The notes beneath the pieces are model-generated. The model did not search any database. It was not told where the DNA came from and saw nothing but the letters and a program-made list of their open reading frames with translations. The position numbers and the translations under genes were made by a program. Positions 1 to 7,849 of a DNA stretch of 64,000 bases are shown piece by piece. Position 1 is the first letter of the stretch, and each line of letters opens with the position of its first letter. Source of the stretch: Aggregatilineales bacterium (GTDB taxonomy: Bacteria; Chloroflexota; Anaerolineae; Aggregatilineales; Ch27); assembly GCA_029976005.1 (NCBI GenBank), contig JARKOQ010000096.1, positions 1 through 64,000 of the forward strand. Direction: 5' to 3'.

Positions 1-162
1 CCCTTCGTGCCGCCGGATCGCGCGGCCTTCGCCTGGAAGCCCTATCCCCTCCCCGAAGGCGGCGTCGCCAGCGGTCCGCCCCAGGATTGGACCTGGGAGG
101 AACACGGCGTCACCGCGCAGGAGGTGTGGGAAGTGGCGAAACCCCTGTTGGGCTTGACATGA
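1..162 (+). CDS. C-terminal end of an unrecognised protein (5'-truncated)
   Basis: Frame 1 is open from the window edge to a TGA at 160-162 and gives 53 residues ending in AKPLLGLT. The piece is rich in Pro and Trp and ends in a helix-like stretch (EEHGVTAQEVWEVAKPLL). I do not recognise the family; the domain that would identify it lies upstream of the window. The promoter of the following small RNA overlaps the last codons of this gene. Confidence 0.6.
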   Translation, partial: PFVPPDRAAFAWKPYPLPEGGVASGPPQDWTWEEHGVTAQEVWEVAKPLLGLT

Positions 163-182
163 GGGCTACTCCCTCCTACACT
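154..182 (+). promoter_or_regulatory. Near-consensus sigma70 promoter of the small RNA unit
   Basis: TTGACA at 154-159, a 17-bp spacer, and TACACT at 177-182. Expected transcription start is near 188-190. The -35 lies inside the end of the preceding coding region. This is among the best promoter matches in the window, and it drives an independent unit that ends at the terminator at 330-355. Confidence 0.8.
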
Positions 183-187
183 ACAAA

Positions 188-357
188 CTATGAACGACTG
201 GACGCGATTGGGCCGTATGATGGGCATGATGTGCTGCGAGCCGTGCCAGCGGGGTTGCGAGGCCCCCACCTGGCGACGGTTGCGCGCGTCTGCCTGACGC
301 CCCGCCGCGACCCCCGGCTCGACCCACCAACCGCCTGCCTCGCAGGCGGTTTTTTGT
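188..357 (+). ncRNA. Structured small RNA of unknown family (rod-like, about 170 nt)
   Basis: The unit has its own promoter (154-182) and terminator (330-355) and no long reading frame. Pairings visible by eye form a rod: 210-216 with 297-302 (one bulge), 222-225 with 292-295, then an internal loop (226-240 opposite 280-291), then a strong apical stem of 241-244 with 276-279, 245-249 with 270-274, and 251-254 with 264-267. A rod with a central bubble recalls 6S RNA, but I see no diagnostic family sequence. The SRP RNA tetraloop region and the tmRNA and RNase P motifs are absent. A 35-codon frame with four Cys codons starts at 190, almost at the predicted transcription start, so a leaderless microprotein is an alternative. 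Confidence 0.6.
330..355 (+). terminator. Rho-independent terminator of the small RNA
   Basis: A 9-bp stem (330-338 with 342-350, ACCGCCTGC arm) closes a 3-nt loop and is followed by a T run at 350-355. It separates the small RNA from metG. Confidence 0.85.
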
Positions 358-501
358 TGTCTTTTCGCCGCCAGCCGGGATAATACGCAGGGTTATCTCA
401 GGAGGCTTTCAATATCAGACTTCCACAACCGACAGATCGCCGTCTTGTCTAGCTAACTGCCGAGCGCTAATCGCCGACCGCTTCATTTTAAGGAGTGTTC
501 C

Positions 502-2286
502 ATGCCCGAAACGATCCATGTCTCCGTCGCCTGGCCCTACGCCAATGGCGATCTGCACGTCGGCCACCTGGCCGGGGCTTACCTGCCCGCCGACATCTTC
601 GCCCGCTACCACCGGCTCAAGGGCAACCGTGTCCTGATGGTCAGCGGCTCGGACTCGCACGGCACGCCGATCTCGGTCGAGGCCGACAAATACGGCATCA
701 CCCCGCGCGAGTTGTTCGAGAAATACCACCACCGCTTTCTGACTACCCAGCGCGACATCGGGATCAGCTACGACCTGTTCACCCACACCGACACCGAGAA
801 CCATCACAGGGTCGCGCAGGATATCTTCACCCTGCTGCTGGAGCGCGGCTACCTGTTCCGCGAAACTCAGCAGCAGCTCTACAGCGAGTCCCAGAAGCGC
901 TTCCTGCCCGACCGGCTGGTCGAGGGCACCTGTTACGTCTGCGGCTTTCAGGATGCGCGCGGCGATCAGTGCGACAACTGCGGCACGCTGCTCGACGCCA
1001 CCAAGCTGATCAACCCGCGCAGCAAACTGGACGGATCCACCCCGGTCGTGCGCGAGACCGAACACTACTTCCTGGACCTGCCACGCTTCGCGGAGGTCTT
1101 GCAGGTCTACCTCGACCGGGCGGAAAAAGCCGGCCACTGGCGGGATAACGTCCTCAGCTTCAGCCGGAATTACGCTGCCAACCTCCAGGCCCGCGCCATC
1201 ACCCGCGACCTGGACTGGGGCATCGACGTGCCGCTGGAAGGCTGGGAGGACAAGCGCCTGTACGTCTGGTTCGAGGCGGTGATGGGCTACCTGACCGCCA
1301 GCATCGAGTGGGCCAGAAATACCGGCCAGCCCGATGCCTGGAAAGACTGGTGGTACAACCCCCAGGCCAAAATCTACAACTTCATCGGCAAGGACAACAT
1401 CCCCTTCCACACCGTGATCTGGCCCGCCGAACTGATCGGGATCAGCGGCATCTACAACGACGGCAGCGACCAGCCGATCAACCTGCCCTACGACGTGCCC
1501 GCCAACGAGTTCATGAACATCGAAGGCCGCCAGTTCTCCAAGAGCCGCAACTGGGCCATTTGGCTGCCCGACATCCTGGAGCGCTACCAGCCGGATGCGA
1601 TCCGCTACTACACGGTCATGACTTTTCCCGAAAGCCGCGACGCCGACTTCGCCTGGGACGGCTTCTTCAACCGGGTCAACAATGAGTTGGTGGCCGCCTG
1701 GGGCAACCTGGTCAACCGGATGCTCGGCTTCGCCAGCAAGCGCTATGACGGCGCGGTGCCGGTGCCCGGCGAGCTGACCGAGGACGACAAATCGATCCTG
1801 GCCCTGAGCGTGGCGACCCTATCTTCGGTAGGGGATATGCTGGCCGCCGTCAAGCTGCGCGGGGCGCTCCAGGAAGCCATGCGCGTCGTGCAGGAAGCCA
1901 ACGCCTATCTCGATCGCCGCGCGCCCTGGAAATTGATCAAGGCCGATCCCCAGGACGCCGCCACGGTCGTTTATACGATCCTGCGCGTGATCGACAACCT
2001 CAAGATCGTCCTGGCCCCCTTCCTGCCCTTCAGCGCCCAGCAGCTTCACACCATGCTGGGTTATGAGGGTCAGCTCTTCGGCACGCAGGTGATCGAGACC
2101 TACCAGGAATCCACCCGTGCTCACGAGGCGCTGACCTACGACGCCTCCGCCGCGACCGGCCGCTGGGAACCGAGCGAGCTTCCCCCCGGCCAGAAGCTGG
2201 GCGAGATCACCGCGCTGTTCACCAAGCTCGACGACACGATCATCGACGAGGAACGCGCCCGCCTGGGCGCGCCGCGCCAGGTCTAG
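502..2286 (+). CDS. metG: Methionyl-tRNA synthetase
   Basis: Charges tRNA-Met in the cytoplasm. The 594-residue protein has the class I HIGH-like motif (DLHVGHLAGAY, residues about 18-28), a zinc-knuckle insertion (CYVCG and CDNCG, about 146-163) and a KMSKS-type loop as QFSKSRNW near residue 343. An anticodon-binding helical domain follows. There is no C-terminal EMAP/Trbp111 dimerisation domain; the chain ends soon after the helical domain. The ATG at 502 follows a good ribosome site (TAAGGAG, 489-495). The preceding 144 bases after the small RNA terminator hold nothing else I can identify, including no T-box. Confidence 0.97.
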   Translation: MPETIHVSVAWPYANGDLHVGHLAGAYLPADIFARYHRLKGNRVLMVSGSDSHGTPISVEADKYGITPRELFEKYHHRFLTTQRDIGISYDLFTHTDTENHHRVAQDIFTLLLERGYLFRETQQQLYSESQKRFLPDRLVEGTCYVCGFQDARGDQCDNCGTLLDATKLINPRSKLDGSTPVVRETEHYFLDLPRFAEVLQVYLDRAEKAGHWRDNVLSFSRNYAANLQARAITRDLDWGIDVPLEGWEDKRLYVWFEAVMGYLTASIEWARNTGQPDAWKDWWYNPQAKIYNFIGKDNIPFHTVIWPAELIGISGIYNDGSDQPINLPYDVPANEFMNIEGRQFSKSRNWAIWLPDILERYQPDAIRYYTVMTFPESRDADFAWDGFFNRVNNELVAAWGNLVNRMLGFASKRYDGAVPVPGELTEDDKSILALSVATLSSVGDMLAAVKLRGALQEAMRVVQEANAYLDRRAPWKLIKADPQDAATVVYTILRVIDNLKIVLAPFLPFSAQQLHTMLGYEGQLFGTQVIETYQESTRAHEALTYDASAATGRWEPSELPPGQKLGEITALFTKLDDTIIDEERARLGAPRQV

Positions 2287-2302
2287 CCGGGCTGAACCTA
2301 CA

Positions 2303-2336
2303 CCGGGCGTCCGGATCGCGCGCTCCCGACGCCCGG
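2303..2336 (+). terminator. Inverted repeat after metG, possible terminator
   Basis: A perfect 8-bp inverted repeat (CCGGGCGT at 2303-2310, ACGCCCGG at 2329-2336) lies 17 bases after the metG stop. It has a long loop and no T run, so it may be a weak or Rho-assisted terminator. Confidence 0.35.
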
Positions 2337-2451
2337 CCGTCCATCGGCCAGATCGAGGCCGAATGTCAGGTTATCTCCGCCGCCCAGAGAGTACAATACG
2401 ATCACATCGATTGGCGTGTTCAACCCGAATCTGGTCGTGGAGGATCACTGC

Positions 2452-3372
2452 ATGCTGCGTTCCCTCTTGCTATATCTGTCAAATGCAAGCTGGGCTAAGG
2501 CAATCATCACTCACTTTTTTGTTGCCAGGCGCGTGGTCCGGCGTTTCGTCGCCGGAGAGACGATGGCCGAGGGCATCGAAGCCGTGCGCAGGCTCAACAA
2601 GGCGGGTCTGCTGGTCACGTTCGACATCCTGGGCGAATCGGTCCACTCCGAGCAGGATGCTGCCCAGGCCACGCAGCAGTATCTGGTTCTGCTGGAGGCC
2701 ATCGCCGGGCAGCAGCTTGAGGCCACCGTGTCGCTCAAGCTCACCCAGCTCGGCCTGGACATCTCGGAGGAAACCTGTGTCGCCAACCTGCGCCGGATTC
2801 TGGACAAGGCCAGGGACGCCGGGAACCATGTCACCATCGATATGGAGGGCAGTGACTACACCGACGCAACGCTGCGCGTCTTTCGCGCCGTCCGCCAGCA
2901 GGGCTTCGACAACGTCGGCACCGTGATCCAGGCTTCCCTGCGCCGCAGCGAGCAGGACATGGCCGCGCTGCACGCCGAGGGCGCTTTCGTCCGGTTGTGC
3001 AAAGGGGCCTACAAAGAACCGCCCGACCGGGCCTTCCCCGTCAAGGCCGACGTGGACGCCAATTATGTCAAACTGATGCAGGCCTATCTGAAGGGCGATA
3101 CCGGCGCTTACCTGGGCATCGCCACCCACGATGAGAAGATCATCGACGCGGCCCGCGCATTCATCCGTGCCGAGGGGATTCCCGGCGACCGCTTCGAGTT
3201 CCAGATGCTGTATGGCATCCGATCGGAGCTTCAGCGCACGCTGGTACGCGAAGGCTTCAAGATGCGCGTCTACGTGCCGTATGGGACGCAGTGGTACCCG
3301 TATTTCATGCGCCGCCTGGCGGAACGACCTGCGAATTTGTGGTTCTTCGTGAGCAACTTCTTCCGCGCCTGA
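2452..3372 (+). CDS. Proline dehydrogenase
   Basis: Oxidises L-proline to pyrroline-5-carboxylate with FAD, passing electrons to the respiratory chain. The 306-residue protein has the monofunctional PRODH barrel: VTFDILGESV near the start, VSLKLTQLG, VTIDMEGSDY, VRLCKGAYKEP, LGIATHDEKI and the C-terminal FQMLYGIR followed by RVYVPYGTQWYPYFMRRL, which holds the proline-binding arginines. I chose the ATG at 2452 because GTGGAGGA at 2437-2444 is correctly spaced; an in-frame GTG at 2416 has no such site. A pyrroline-5-carboxylate dehydrogenase is not nearby. Confidence 0.95.
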   Translation: MLRSLLLYLSNASWAKAIITHFFVARRVVRRFVAGETMAEGIEAVRRLNKAGLLVTFDILGESVHSEQDAAQATQQYLVLLEAIAGQQLEATVSLKLTQLGLDISEETCVANLRRILDKARDAGNHVTIDMEGSDYTDATLRVFRAVRQQGFDNVGTVIQASLRRSEQDMAALHAEGAFVRLCKGAYKEPPDRAFPVKADVDANYVKLMQAYLKGDTGAYLGIATHDEKIIDAARAFIRAEGIPGDRFEFQMLYGIRSELQRTLVREGFKMRVYVPYGTQWYPYFMRRLAERPANLWFFVSNFFRA

Positions 3373-3381
3373 TCGTCCATG

Positions 3382-3425
3382 GACGAGGCGGGCCGCCCGC
3401 CGAATCACCCACGGCCCGCCTCGTC
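3382..3425 (+). terminator. Strong inverted repeat after proline dehydrogenase
   Basis: A perfect 14-bp inverted repeat (GACGAGGCGGGCCG at 3382-3395, partner at 3412-3425) begins 10 bases after the stop codon. It lacks a T run, but its position and stability fit a transcription end point. Confidence 0.5.
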
Positions 3426-3426
3426 A

Positions 3427-3455
3427 TTGAGCAAACCCCGGTCGGGCGGTACAAT
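3427..3455 (+). promoter_or_regulatory. Promoter of the class IV aminotransferase, probably leaderless
   Basis: TTGAGC at 3427-3432, a 17-bp spacer, and TACAAT at 3450-3455. The ATG is at 3464, so transcription should begin at or within a few bases of the start codon. No ribosome-binding site precedes the ATG, which agrees with a leaderless mRNA. Confidence 0.65.
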
Positions 3456-3463
3456 GGCCCGCC

Positions 3464-4309
3464 ATGAACGCACAAACACCCATCATCACCGCAATCCTGA
3501 CTCCCAGCGGCCTCGACTCCACGTCCTATCAGGCCACGTCGCTCAACGACGCCGTCCGCTACGAGCCGTCCGGCGTGTACACGGTCGGCCGCACCTTCCA
3601 CCGCGACCGCGTCCTGGAGCTGGACGCGCACCTCGACCGCACCGAGCAGTCGGCGCAGTTGATCGGCATGCCTTTGCGCTTCGACCGGCCGGCGATCCGC
3701 GCCGCGCTGCGCCGCCTGATCGATCAGGCGGGCTATGCCGAGTCCCGCTTCCGGCTGACCGTGCCGCGCCACCATCCCGACCAGGTCTATTTCGCCATCG
3801 AACCGCTCAACCCGGTTCCGCCGGAAGTCCGCGCCAATGGCGTATCCGTGCAGACCCTCCCGGCCCAGCGTCGCAATCCCCGCGCCAAGGATAACCAGTG
3901 GATGGCCGATCGGGTGGCGCTCAAGGCCCGGATGTCCCCCGACGCTTACGAAGGGCTGCTCACCTCGCCGGAGGGCGACCTCCTGGAAGGCACGAGCAGC
4001 AATTTCTACGCCATCCTGGACGGCGCGCTCTTCACCGCCCGGAACGGCGTGCTGGAGGGGATCAGCCGCCGGATCGTGATAGCGGTCGCGCCGGACATCC
4101 TGCCCGTCCACGAGACCGCGCCGAACCGGGCCGACCTGCCCCGCTTTCAGGAAGCCTTCCTGACCAGCAGCAGCCGCGGCGTGATCCCGATCGTGCGCAT
4201 TGACGATCAGATTGTTGGCGATGGGCAGCCCGGCCCGCTCACCCGGACGATCTCCGGGTGTTACGATGCCTGGGCGGAAGCCCATCTGGAACCCATCTGG
4301 AACGGTTAA
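3464..4309 (+). CDS. Class IV PLP aminotransferase (branched-chain aminotransferase / aminodeoxychorismate lyase family)
   Basis: Fold-type IV PLP enzyme of 281 residues. Visible family features are the RTFHRDRVLELDAHLDR segment (about 43-59), the presumed Schiff-base lysine in AKDNQWMADR (about 141-150), the glutamate and phosphate-binding loop in LLEGTSSNFYAI (about 173-184) and the C-terminal LTSSSRGVIPI. Substrate cannot be told by eye: branched-chain amino acid transaminase, D-amino acid transaminase and PabC-type lyase share these motifs. Translation probably starts on a leaderless message (see 3427-3455). An ECF transporter gene follows after 38 bases and may be cotranscribed. Confidence 0.88.
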   Translation: MNAQTPIITAILTPSGLDSTSYQATSLNDAVRYEPSGVYTVGRTFHRDRVLELDAHLDRTEQSAQLIGMPLRFDRPAIRAALRRLIDQAGYAESRFRLTVPRHHPDQVYFAIEPLNPVPPEVRANGVSVQTLPAQRRNPRAKDNQWMADRVALKARMSPDAYEGLLTSPEGDLLEGTSSNFYAILDGALFTARNGVLEGISRRIVIAVAPDILPVHETAPNRADLPRFQEAFLTSSSRGVIPIVRIDDQIVGDGQPGPLTRTISGCYDAWAEAHLEPIWNG

Positions 4310-4347
4310 GGTCTTTTGGCTCGAGAGTGTATTGGAGGAACAGACTC

Positions 4348-4878
4348 ATGTTGAAGCGCGACCTGCTGACCGATCCTCGCACGCTGGCCCTGACCGGCGT
4401 GATGACCGCCGTGATCTTCGCCCTGACGCGCGGCGTTCAGATTCCCACTCCCGTCGGCGGCTACGTCCATCTGGGGGATGCAGGCGTGCTCTTTAGCGGC
4501 TTCGCCTTCGGGCCGGTGGTGGGGGCCATCGCCGGCGCGCTGGGCACCGCCCTGGCCGACGTGACCTCGCCCTATGCCCAGTGGGCGCCCTTCACGCTCG
4601 TCATCCATGGCCTGATGGGGTTCGCCGCCGGGATGATCGTGCGCGGCGAAGGCCGGATCTGGCGGCTGCTGGTGGCTTCGCTGGTCGCCGGGGTGATCCT
4701 GATCGCGGGCTACTTCGTGGCCGGGCTGCTACTGGTCGGGATGGAAGCCGCGCTGGAGATCGGCCCCAATGTCTCGCAGATCGTGGCCGGGGTGCTGGTG
4801 GCGGTCCCGCTGTACTACGCCGTGCGCCAGGCTTACCCGCCAATCGTCTGGCACGGCGTCTCCCCCGAGGAAGACTGA
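4348..4878 (+). CDS. ECF-type vitamin transporter substrate-binding (S) component
   Basis: A 176-residue integral membrane protein with about five or six hydrophobic segments. It has the S-component hallmark layout: a short basic N-terminus, a TRGVQIPTPVGGYVHLGDA segment (about 30-48), then Gly/Ala-rich helices (GPVVGAIAGALGTALADV). Such proteins bind a vitamin or precursor and dock on a shared ECF energy-coupling module, which is not encoded here. Ligand unknown. The ATG at 4348 follows TTGGAGGAA at about 4332-4340; an upstream in-frame ATG at 4258 overlaps the previous gene and lacks a ribosome site. Confidence 0.8.
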   Translation: MLKRDLLTDPRTLALTGVMTAVIFALTRGVQIPTPVGGYVHLGDAGVLFSGFAFGPVVGAIAGALGTALADVTSPYAQWAPFTLVIHGLMGFAAGMIVRGEGRIWRLLVASLVAGVILIAGYFVAGLLLVGMEAALEIGPNVSQIVAGVLVAVPLYYAVRQAYPPIVWHGVSPEED

Positions 4879-4893
4879 CTCCGAGATACAATC

Positions 4894-4924
4894 CCAGGAG
4901 CGCGCCGGTTTGGCGCGCTCCTGG
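4894..4924. terminator. Shared hairpin between convergent genes
   Basis: A perfect 13-bp stem (CCAGGAGCGCGCC at 4894-4906, partner at 4912-4924) with a 5-nt loop lies between the convergent ECF S-component and phosphatase genes. It has no clear T run on either side but is well placed to end transcription from both directions. Confidence 0.5.
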
Positions 4925-4929
4925 CCGAG

Positions 4930-5544
4930 CTACTCCGTTTTCCCGTTCCTGATCCACCGCTCGAACTCGCGCAGCCGCTCGACCTGTTCGGGCATGGGCA
5001 TGATGAAGGGCCGCACGCGCCGGATCGTCTCCAGGGCCTGGGCCGCCGTCTGCCCGTGGTGGGCGATCAGGTAAGCCGCCCCCATGCTCGGCGCGCGACC
5101 GGAGCCGGCCGCACAGTGGATATAGACCGACCCGCCTCTTGCGATCTGGGCCTCGACCCAATCCGCGCCGCGTTTCAGGTCTTCCAGGGAAACGGGATTG
5201 TCGTCCGTAGTCGGCAGGTGCAGGTAATGCTCCAGCGGCACGTCGATTCCGGCCGCGCGATCGTCGTGCTCGCGGCGCATGTTGACGATCGAAGTCACCC
5301 CGATCGATTTCAGACGCTCCCAGCCCGCCGCCCGAATCTGGCCGCCCACGTGCAGGTTAGGCAACACCTGGGTATAGCGCAGGGTCGGCATGCCGGTCAC
5401 AATCAGACGCCCGCGCACAAAGAACCAGATGGCCGTGGCCTTCAGTCCCTGCCGGAACAGCCGGTACAGCGGGACGAGCACGACAAAGCGCACGACCCGC
5501 AACGCCCGGTACAGGAACGGTTTGCCCTTGTTTTGTTGATACAT
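4930..5544 (-). CDS. Dual-specificity protein phosphatase family protein
   Basis: A 204-residue protein. Residues about 15-48 are hydrophobic and basic (VVRFVVLVPLYRLF, then ATAIWFFVRG) and may anchor it in or at the membrane. The phosphatase domain follows, with signature IHCAAGSGRAP: Cys144 is the nucleophile, Arg150 binds phosphate, and Asp114/115 in TTDDN is the likely general acid. Substrate could be phosphoprotein, phosphoinositide-like lipid or nucleotide. It ends convergently with the ECF gene and is preceded on the same strand by a glycosyltransferase 29 bases away, so the two may form a small envelope operon. Confidence 0.87.
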   Translation of the reverse strand: MYQQNKGKPFLYRALRVVRFVVLVPLYRLFRQGLKATAIWFFVRGRLIVTGMPTLRYTQVLPNLHVGGQIRAAGWERLKSIGVTSIVNMRREHDDRAAGIDVPLEHYLHLPTTDDNPVSLEDLKRGADWVEAQIARGGSVYIHCAAGSGRAPSMGAAYLIAHHGQTAAQALETIRRVRPFIMPMPEQVERLREFERWIRNGKTE

Positions 5545-5573
5545 ACCACCTCGACTCGCACCCCATATCGATT

Positions 5574-6665
5574 TCAGCCCGCAGCCTGTTCCAGCGCAGC
5601 CAGAGTCGCCCTGGCCGCTTCCTCCCAGGTAAACCGGGCCGCGTGAGCATATCCCATTTCGGCCATCCGCGCACGCAGGGCCGCGTCGCCCGCCACGCGC
5701 CGGATCGCCTCTGCCAGCGCCTCCACATCCAGGGGATCGACGGTCAGCGCCGCCGTGCCCGCCAGCTCAGGCAGGCTCGACGTCGTGCTCGTGATCACCG
5801 GCGTGCCGCAGCGCATGGCCTCCACTACCGGAAAGCCAAACCCCTCGTACAAAGATGGAAAGACCAGGGCCAGCGCCCCGCTGTAGAGCACCGCCATGTC
5901 CTCGTCGGCCACGTAACCGGTCTCGACCACGCCCGGCACACCCGCCGTCCAGGCCGGGTCGTACAGCCAGCCGCGCGCGCCCGCCAGCGCCAGCCCGATC
6001 CCATCGGTCTCTACACCGCTCTGCCGGTAGGCCCGCACCAGCCGAGCCACGTTCTTGCGCGGCTGGAGCGTGCCCACGTAGAACAGATAGCGCTCCGGCA
6101 GCCCGTACCGCTTCCGAATGCGGGCCAGCACCTCAGGATCGTCGACTCGCGCCAGGGTCTCGTCCATGCCGGGATACACGACCCGCACCTTATCCGGCGG
6201 GATGCGATACACCTCGGCCAGATCGCGCTTCGTCGCTTCCGAATCGGCCAGGATAAAGGTCGCGCGGCGCGCGCTGTGTGGTGTGGACCATTCCAGGTAG
6301 CGCCGAGGCCAGCCGGGATGCGCCTCCGGGAAGAAGTGGTAGCCCAGATCGTGAACTGTAACCACCGCCGGGCCGGGAAACCAGACCGGCAGGCTGTGGG
6401 CCGGCACAAAGGTCACGTCCGGCCGGGTCTGCCAGAGCGCCGCCGCGAACCCGGTATGGGTCCACAGCCTCGGCACGCGGATCACCCGCTGCTCGATCGC
6501 TGGCGAAACCGGCAAGAGACCCTCGGCAGGCTGATCGCGAAAATACAGCGTGAACTGGTGCGGCGTGTCCAGGGCCAGCAGCGCCCGCAGCAGCGCCAGG
6601 GCATAACGTTCCGTGCCCGTGCGGCGCGCCAGGGTCGTCCGGCTGGCATCGATCGCGATTCTCAT
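5574..6665 (-). CDS. GT4-family glycosyltransferase (group 1)
   Basis: A 363-residue GT-B enzyme that should move a sugar from a nucleotide donor to a glycan or lipid acceptor. The N-terminal acceptor domain starts MRIAIDASR with the RRTGTERYA loop. The C-terminal donor domain has LFYVGTLQPRKNV (about 193-205), the EX7E-type segment LYEGFGFPVVEAM (about 273-285) and GTPVITS. Initiation is at ATG 6665. It heads a two-gene set with the phosphatase. Its promoter should lie in the AT-rich stretch 6700-6750, which also carries a plus-strand small RNA candidate. Confidence 0.9.
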   Translation of the reverse strand: MRIAIDASRTTLARRTGTERYALALLRALLALDTPHQFTLYFRDQPAEGLLPVSPAIEQRVIRVPRLWTHTGFAAALWQTRPDVTFVPAHSLPVWFPGPAVVTVHDLGYHFFPEAHPGWPRRYLEWSTPHSARRATFILADSEATKRDLAEVYRIPPDKVRVVYPGMDETLARVDDPEVLARIRKRYGLPERYLFYVGTLQPRKNVARLVRAYRQSGVETDGIGLALAGARGWLYDPAWTAGVPGVVETGYVADEDMAVLYSGALALVFPSLYEGFGFPVVEAMRCGTPVITSTTSSLPELAGTAALTVDPLDVEALAEAIRRVAGDAALRARMAEMGYAHAARFTWEEAARATLAALEQAAG

Positions 6666-6744
6666 GGCCCCACCCGGCGGAAAATCACCCGGTCAAACAG
6701 TACCGGAGTGCTATAGAAAAAGAATACAAATATCATCATAATTA

Positions 6745-6876
6745 GAAGTGGATTGCAGGCTGCGGCAGATTGGAAATACACTTGGTTTTGGTATAGCGTA
6801 GAGTCTTATTGGATGGATCGGCCGCAGCCTCCCATGCGTTCAGCGAAGACCCCGCCCAACGGGGTTTTCGTCTTTT
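6745..6876 (+). ncRNA. Candidate small RNA closed by a 10-bp stem
   Basis: Between two minus-strand genes lies a plus-strand unit. AT-rich sequence with CATAAT at 6737-6742 could be a -10. A perfect 10-bp inverted repeat (AGGCTGCGGC at 6757-6766, partner at 6821-6830) closes a 74-nt domain, and a strong terminator follows at 6844-6876. The enclosed sequence is T-rich and unlike its GC-rich neighbours. No plus-strand gene starts before 7927, so it is not an obvious leader. An aromatic-rich short frame crosses it but has no ribosome site. Family unknown; the domain does not match the tRNA TpsiC or anticodon layout. Confidence 0.5.
6844..6876 (+). terminator. Rho-independent terminator, plus strand
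   Basis: An 11-bp stem (6844-6854 with 6860-6870, one G-T pair) closes a 5-nt loop and is followed by TCTTTTGTT. On the minus strand the same stem is followed by CTGAACGC, so the T run favours a plus-strand transcript, although it may also help end the minus-strand gene whose stop is at 6879. Confidence 0.8.
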
Positions 6877-6878
6877 GT

Positions 6879-7805
6879 TCAGAGCAGCGGCTGCGGCTGG
6901 GGCAGCTCGTCCAACAGCCTGACCTGGGTGACGCAGATCACCCCGCCGAGGGCAAAGGCGATCCCGCCGTCGTTGGCGATATCCAACGCACTCAAGCCGG
7001 CCTTGCGGCCGGGCAGCGAGGCCAGCAGTTGCACCTGCCGCGCCTCCGCCATCAGATCGATCGCGTGCTTCTGATGGGTGGGCCGCAGCGTCCCATCGTA
7101 GACCCGCACCAGGTTGTCGTCGATATCCGCCACGGCCACGAGTTGCCCGTCCGGCGAAACCGCCAGCGCCCCGGCTGTGAAATGCAGTCGAATCCGGTGC
7201 TGAATCCGGCCCGCCGAGTCCAGCATGAGCAGTTGCTCGCCGTCACACAGCAGCATCCGGCCCATCGCCTCCGGCACCGCCAGATTGAGGCGGGCGTCCA
7301 TGTCCAGGGCGAGGGGCACCTCGAACGTCCCCACCCGCACGTGCTGCTGGAACACGGATAGCAGCCCCTGATCGCTGTAGGCACAGCTCAGGCCCAGCGC
7401 CCGATCGAGGCCCACCACCAGGTAACGGCCATCCTGCTCCCGATCCAGGGCGATGTGCCGCCCCTCGATTTCCAGAATCAGGCCGCCCTCGTGTTGGTGG
7501 TAAAGACGCAGCCGGCCATCCCAGCTTTGCAGGATCGTGGCCCGGTTGAGGTAAACCGCGGGCAGGAAGCGTCCGTTGGGCGCGCGCAGGGTATCGACAA
7601 CCTCTCGCCAGTCCGGCTCGTTGAGGTCGCCGGGCAGGCGCTGCTCGGCCAGCCGTAGTTCGCCCAGCGGCGTGCCATCCTTGCACTCATAGAAATGCAC
7701 ATTGTGCCGGCTATCCCACACGGCGAGCTGCGGCGCTCGCACGCCATCCTCCACGAAGTGGACGGCCGCTACCGGCTGTGTGGAAAGATGCAGTCGCCAA
7801 CCCAC
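6879..7805 (-). CDS. Beta-propeller-like (WD40/YVTN style) protein of unknown role
   Basis: A 308-residue protein with no signal peptide or membrane segment. It is built of short beta repeats typical of propellers, for example HFVEDGVRAPQLAVWDS near the start and GALAVSPDGQLVAVADIDDN near residue 215. Repeats are diverged, so blade number is uncertain. I cannot name a function; scaffold or sensor roles are usual for such proteins. It is transcribed away from the HAD hydrolase gene from a likely promoter at 7850-7879 and ends at the hairpin shared with the small RNA. Confidence 0.6.
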   Translation of the reverse strand: MGWRLHLSTQPVAAVHFVEDGVRAPQLAVWDSRHNVHFYECKDGTPLGELRLAEQRLPGDLNEPDWREVVDTLRAPNGRFLPAVYLNRATILQSWDGRLRLYHQHEGGLILEIEGRHIALDREQDGRYLVVGLDRALGLSCAYSDQGLLSVFQQHVRVGTFEVPLALDMDARLNLAVPEAMGRMLLCDGEQLLMLDSAGRIQHRIRLHFTAGALAVSPDGQLVAVADIDDNLVRVYDGTLRPTHQKHAIDLMAEARQVQLLASLPGRKAGLSALDIANDGGIAFALGGVICVTQVRLLDELPQPQPLL

Positions 7806-7849
7806 GGGCCCCTCGTTTCCATCGCATCCTCAGGCTTCATTGGGTGCAT

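Noticed and set aside
188-357. SRP RNA, tmRNA, RNase P RNA or T-box leader before metG
   Set aside because: The characteristic sequences (SRP GGAA tetraloop region, tRNA-like ends, P4 core, T-box sequence) are not present.
6757-6830. tRNA-like 74-nt domain
   Set aside because: The end stem is 10 bp and no T-loop, D-loop or anticodon arm can be drawn.
6753-6890. Short plus-strand frame rich in Trp and Tyr followed by a terminator, like a trp attenuator
   Set aside because: The next plus-strand gene is a HAD hydrolase 1 kb away, the flanking genes are on the minus strand, and there is no ribosome site.
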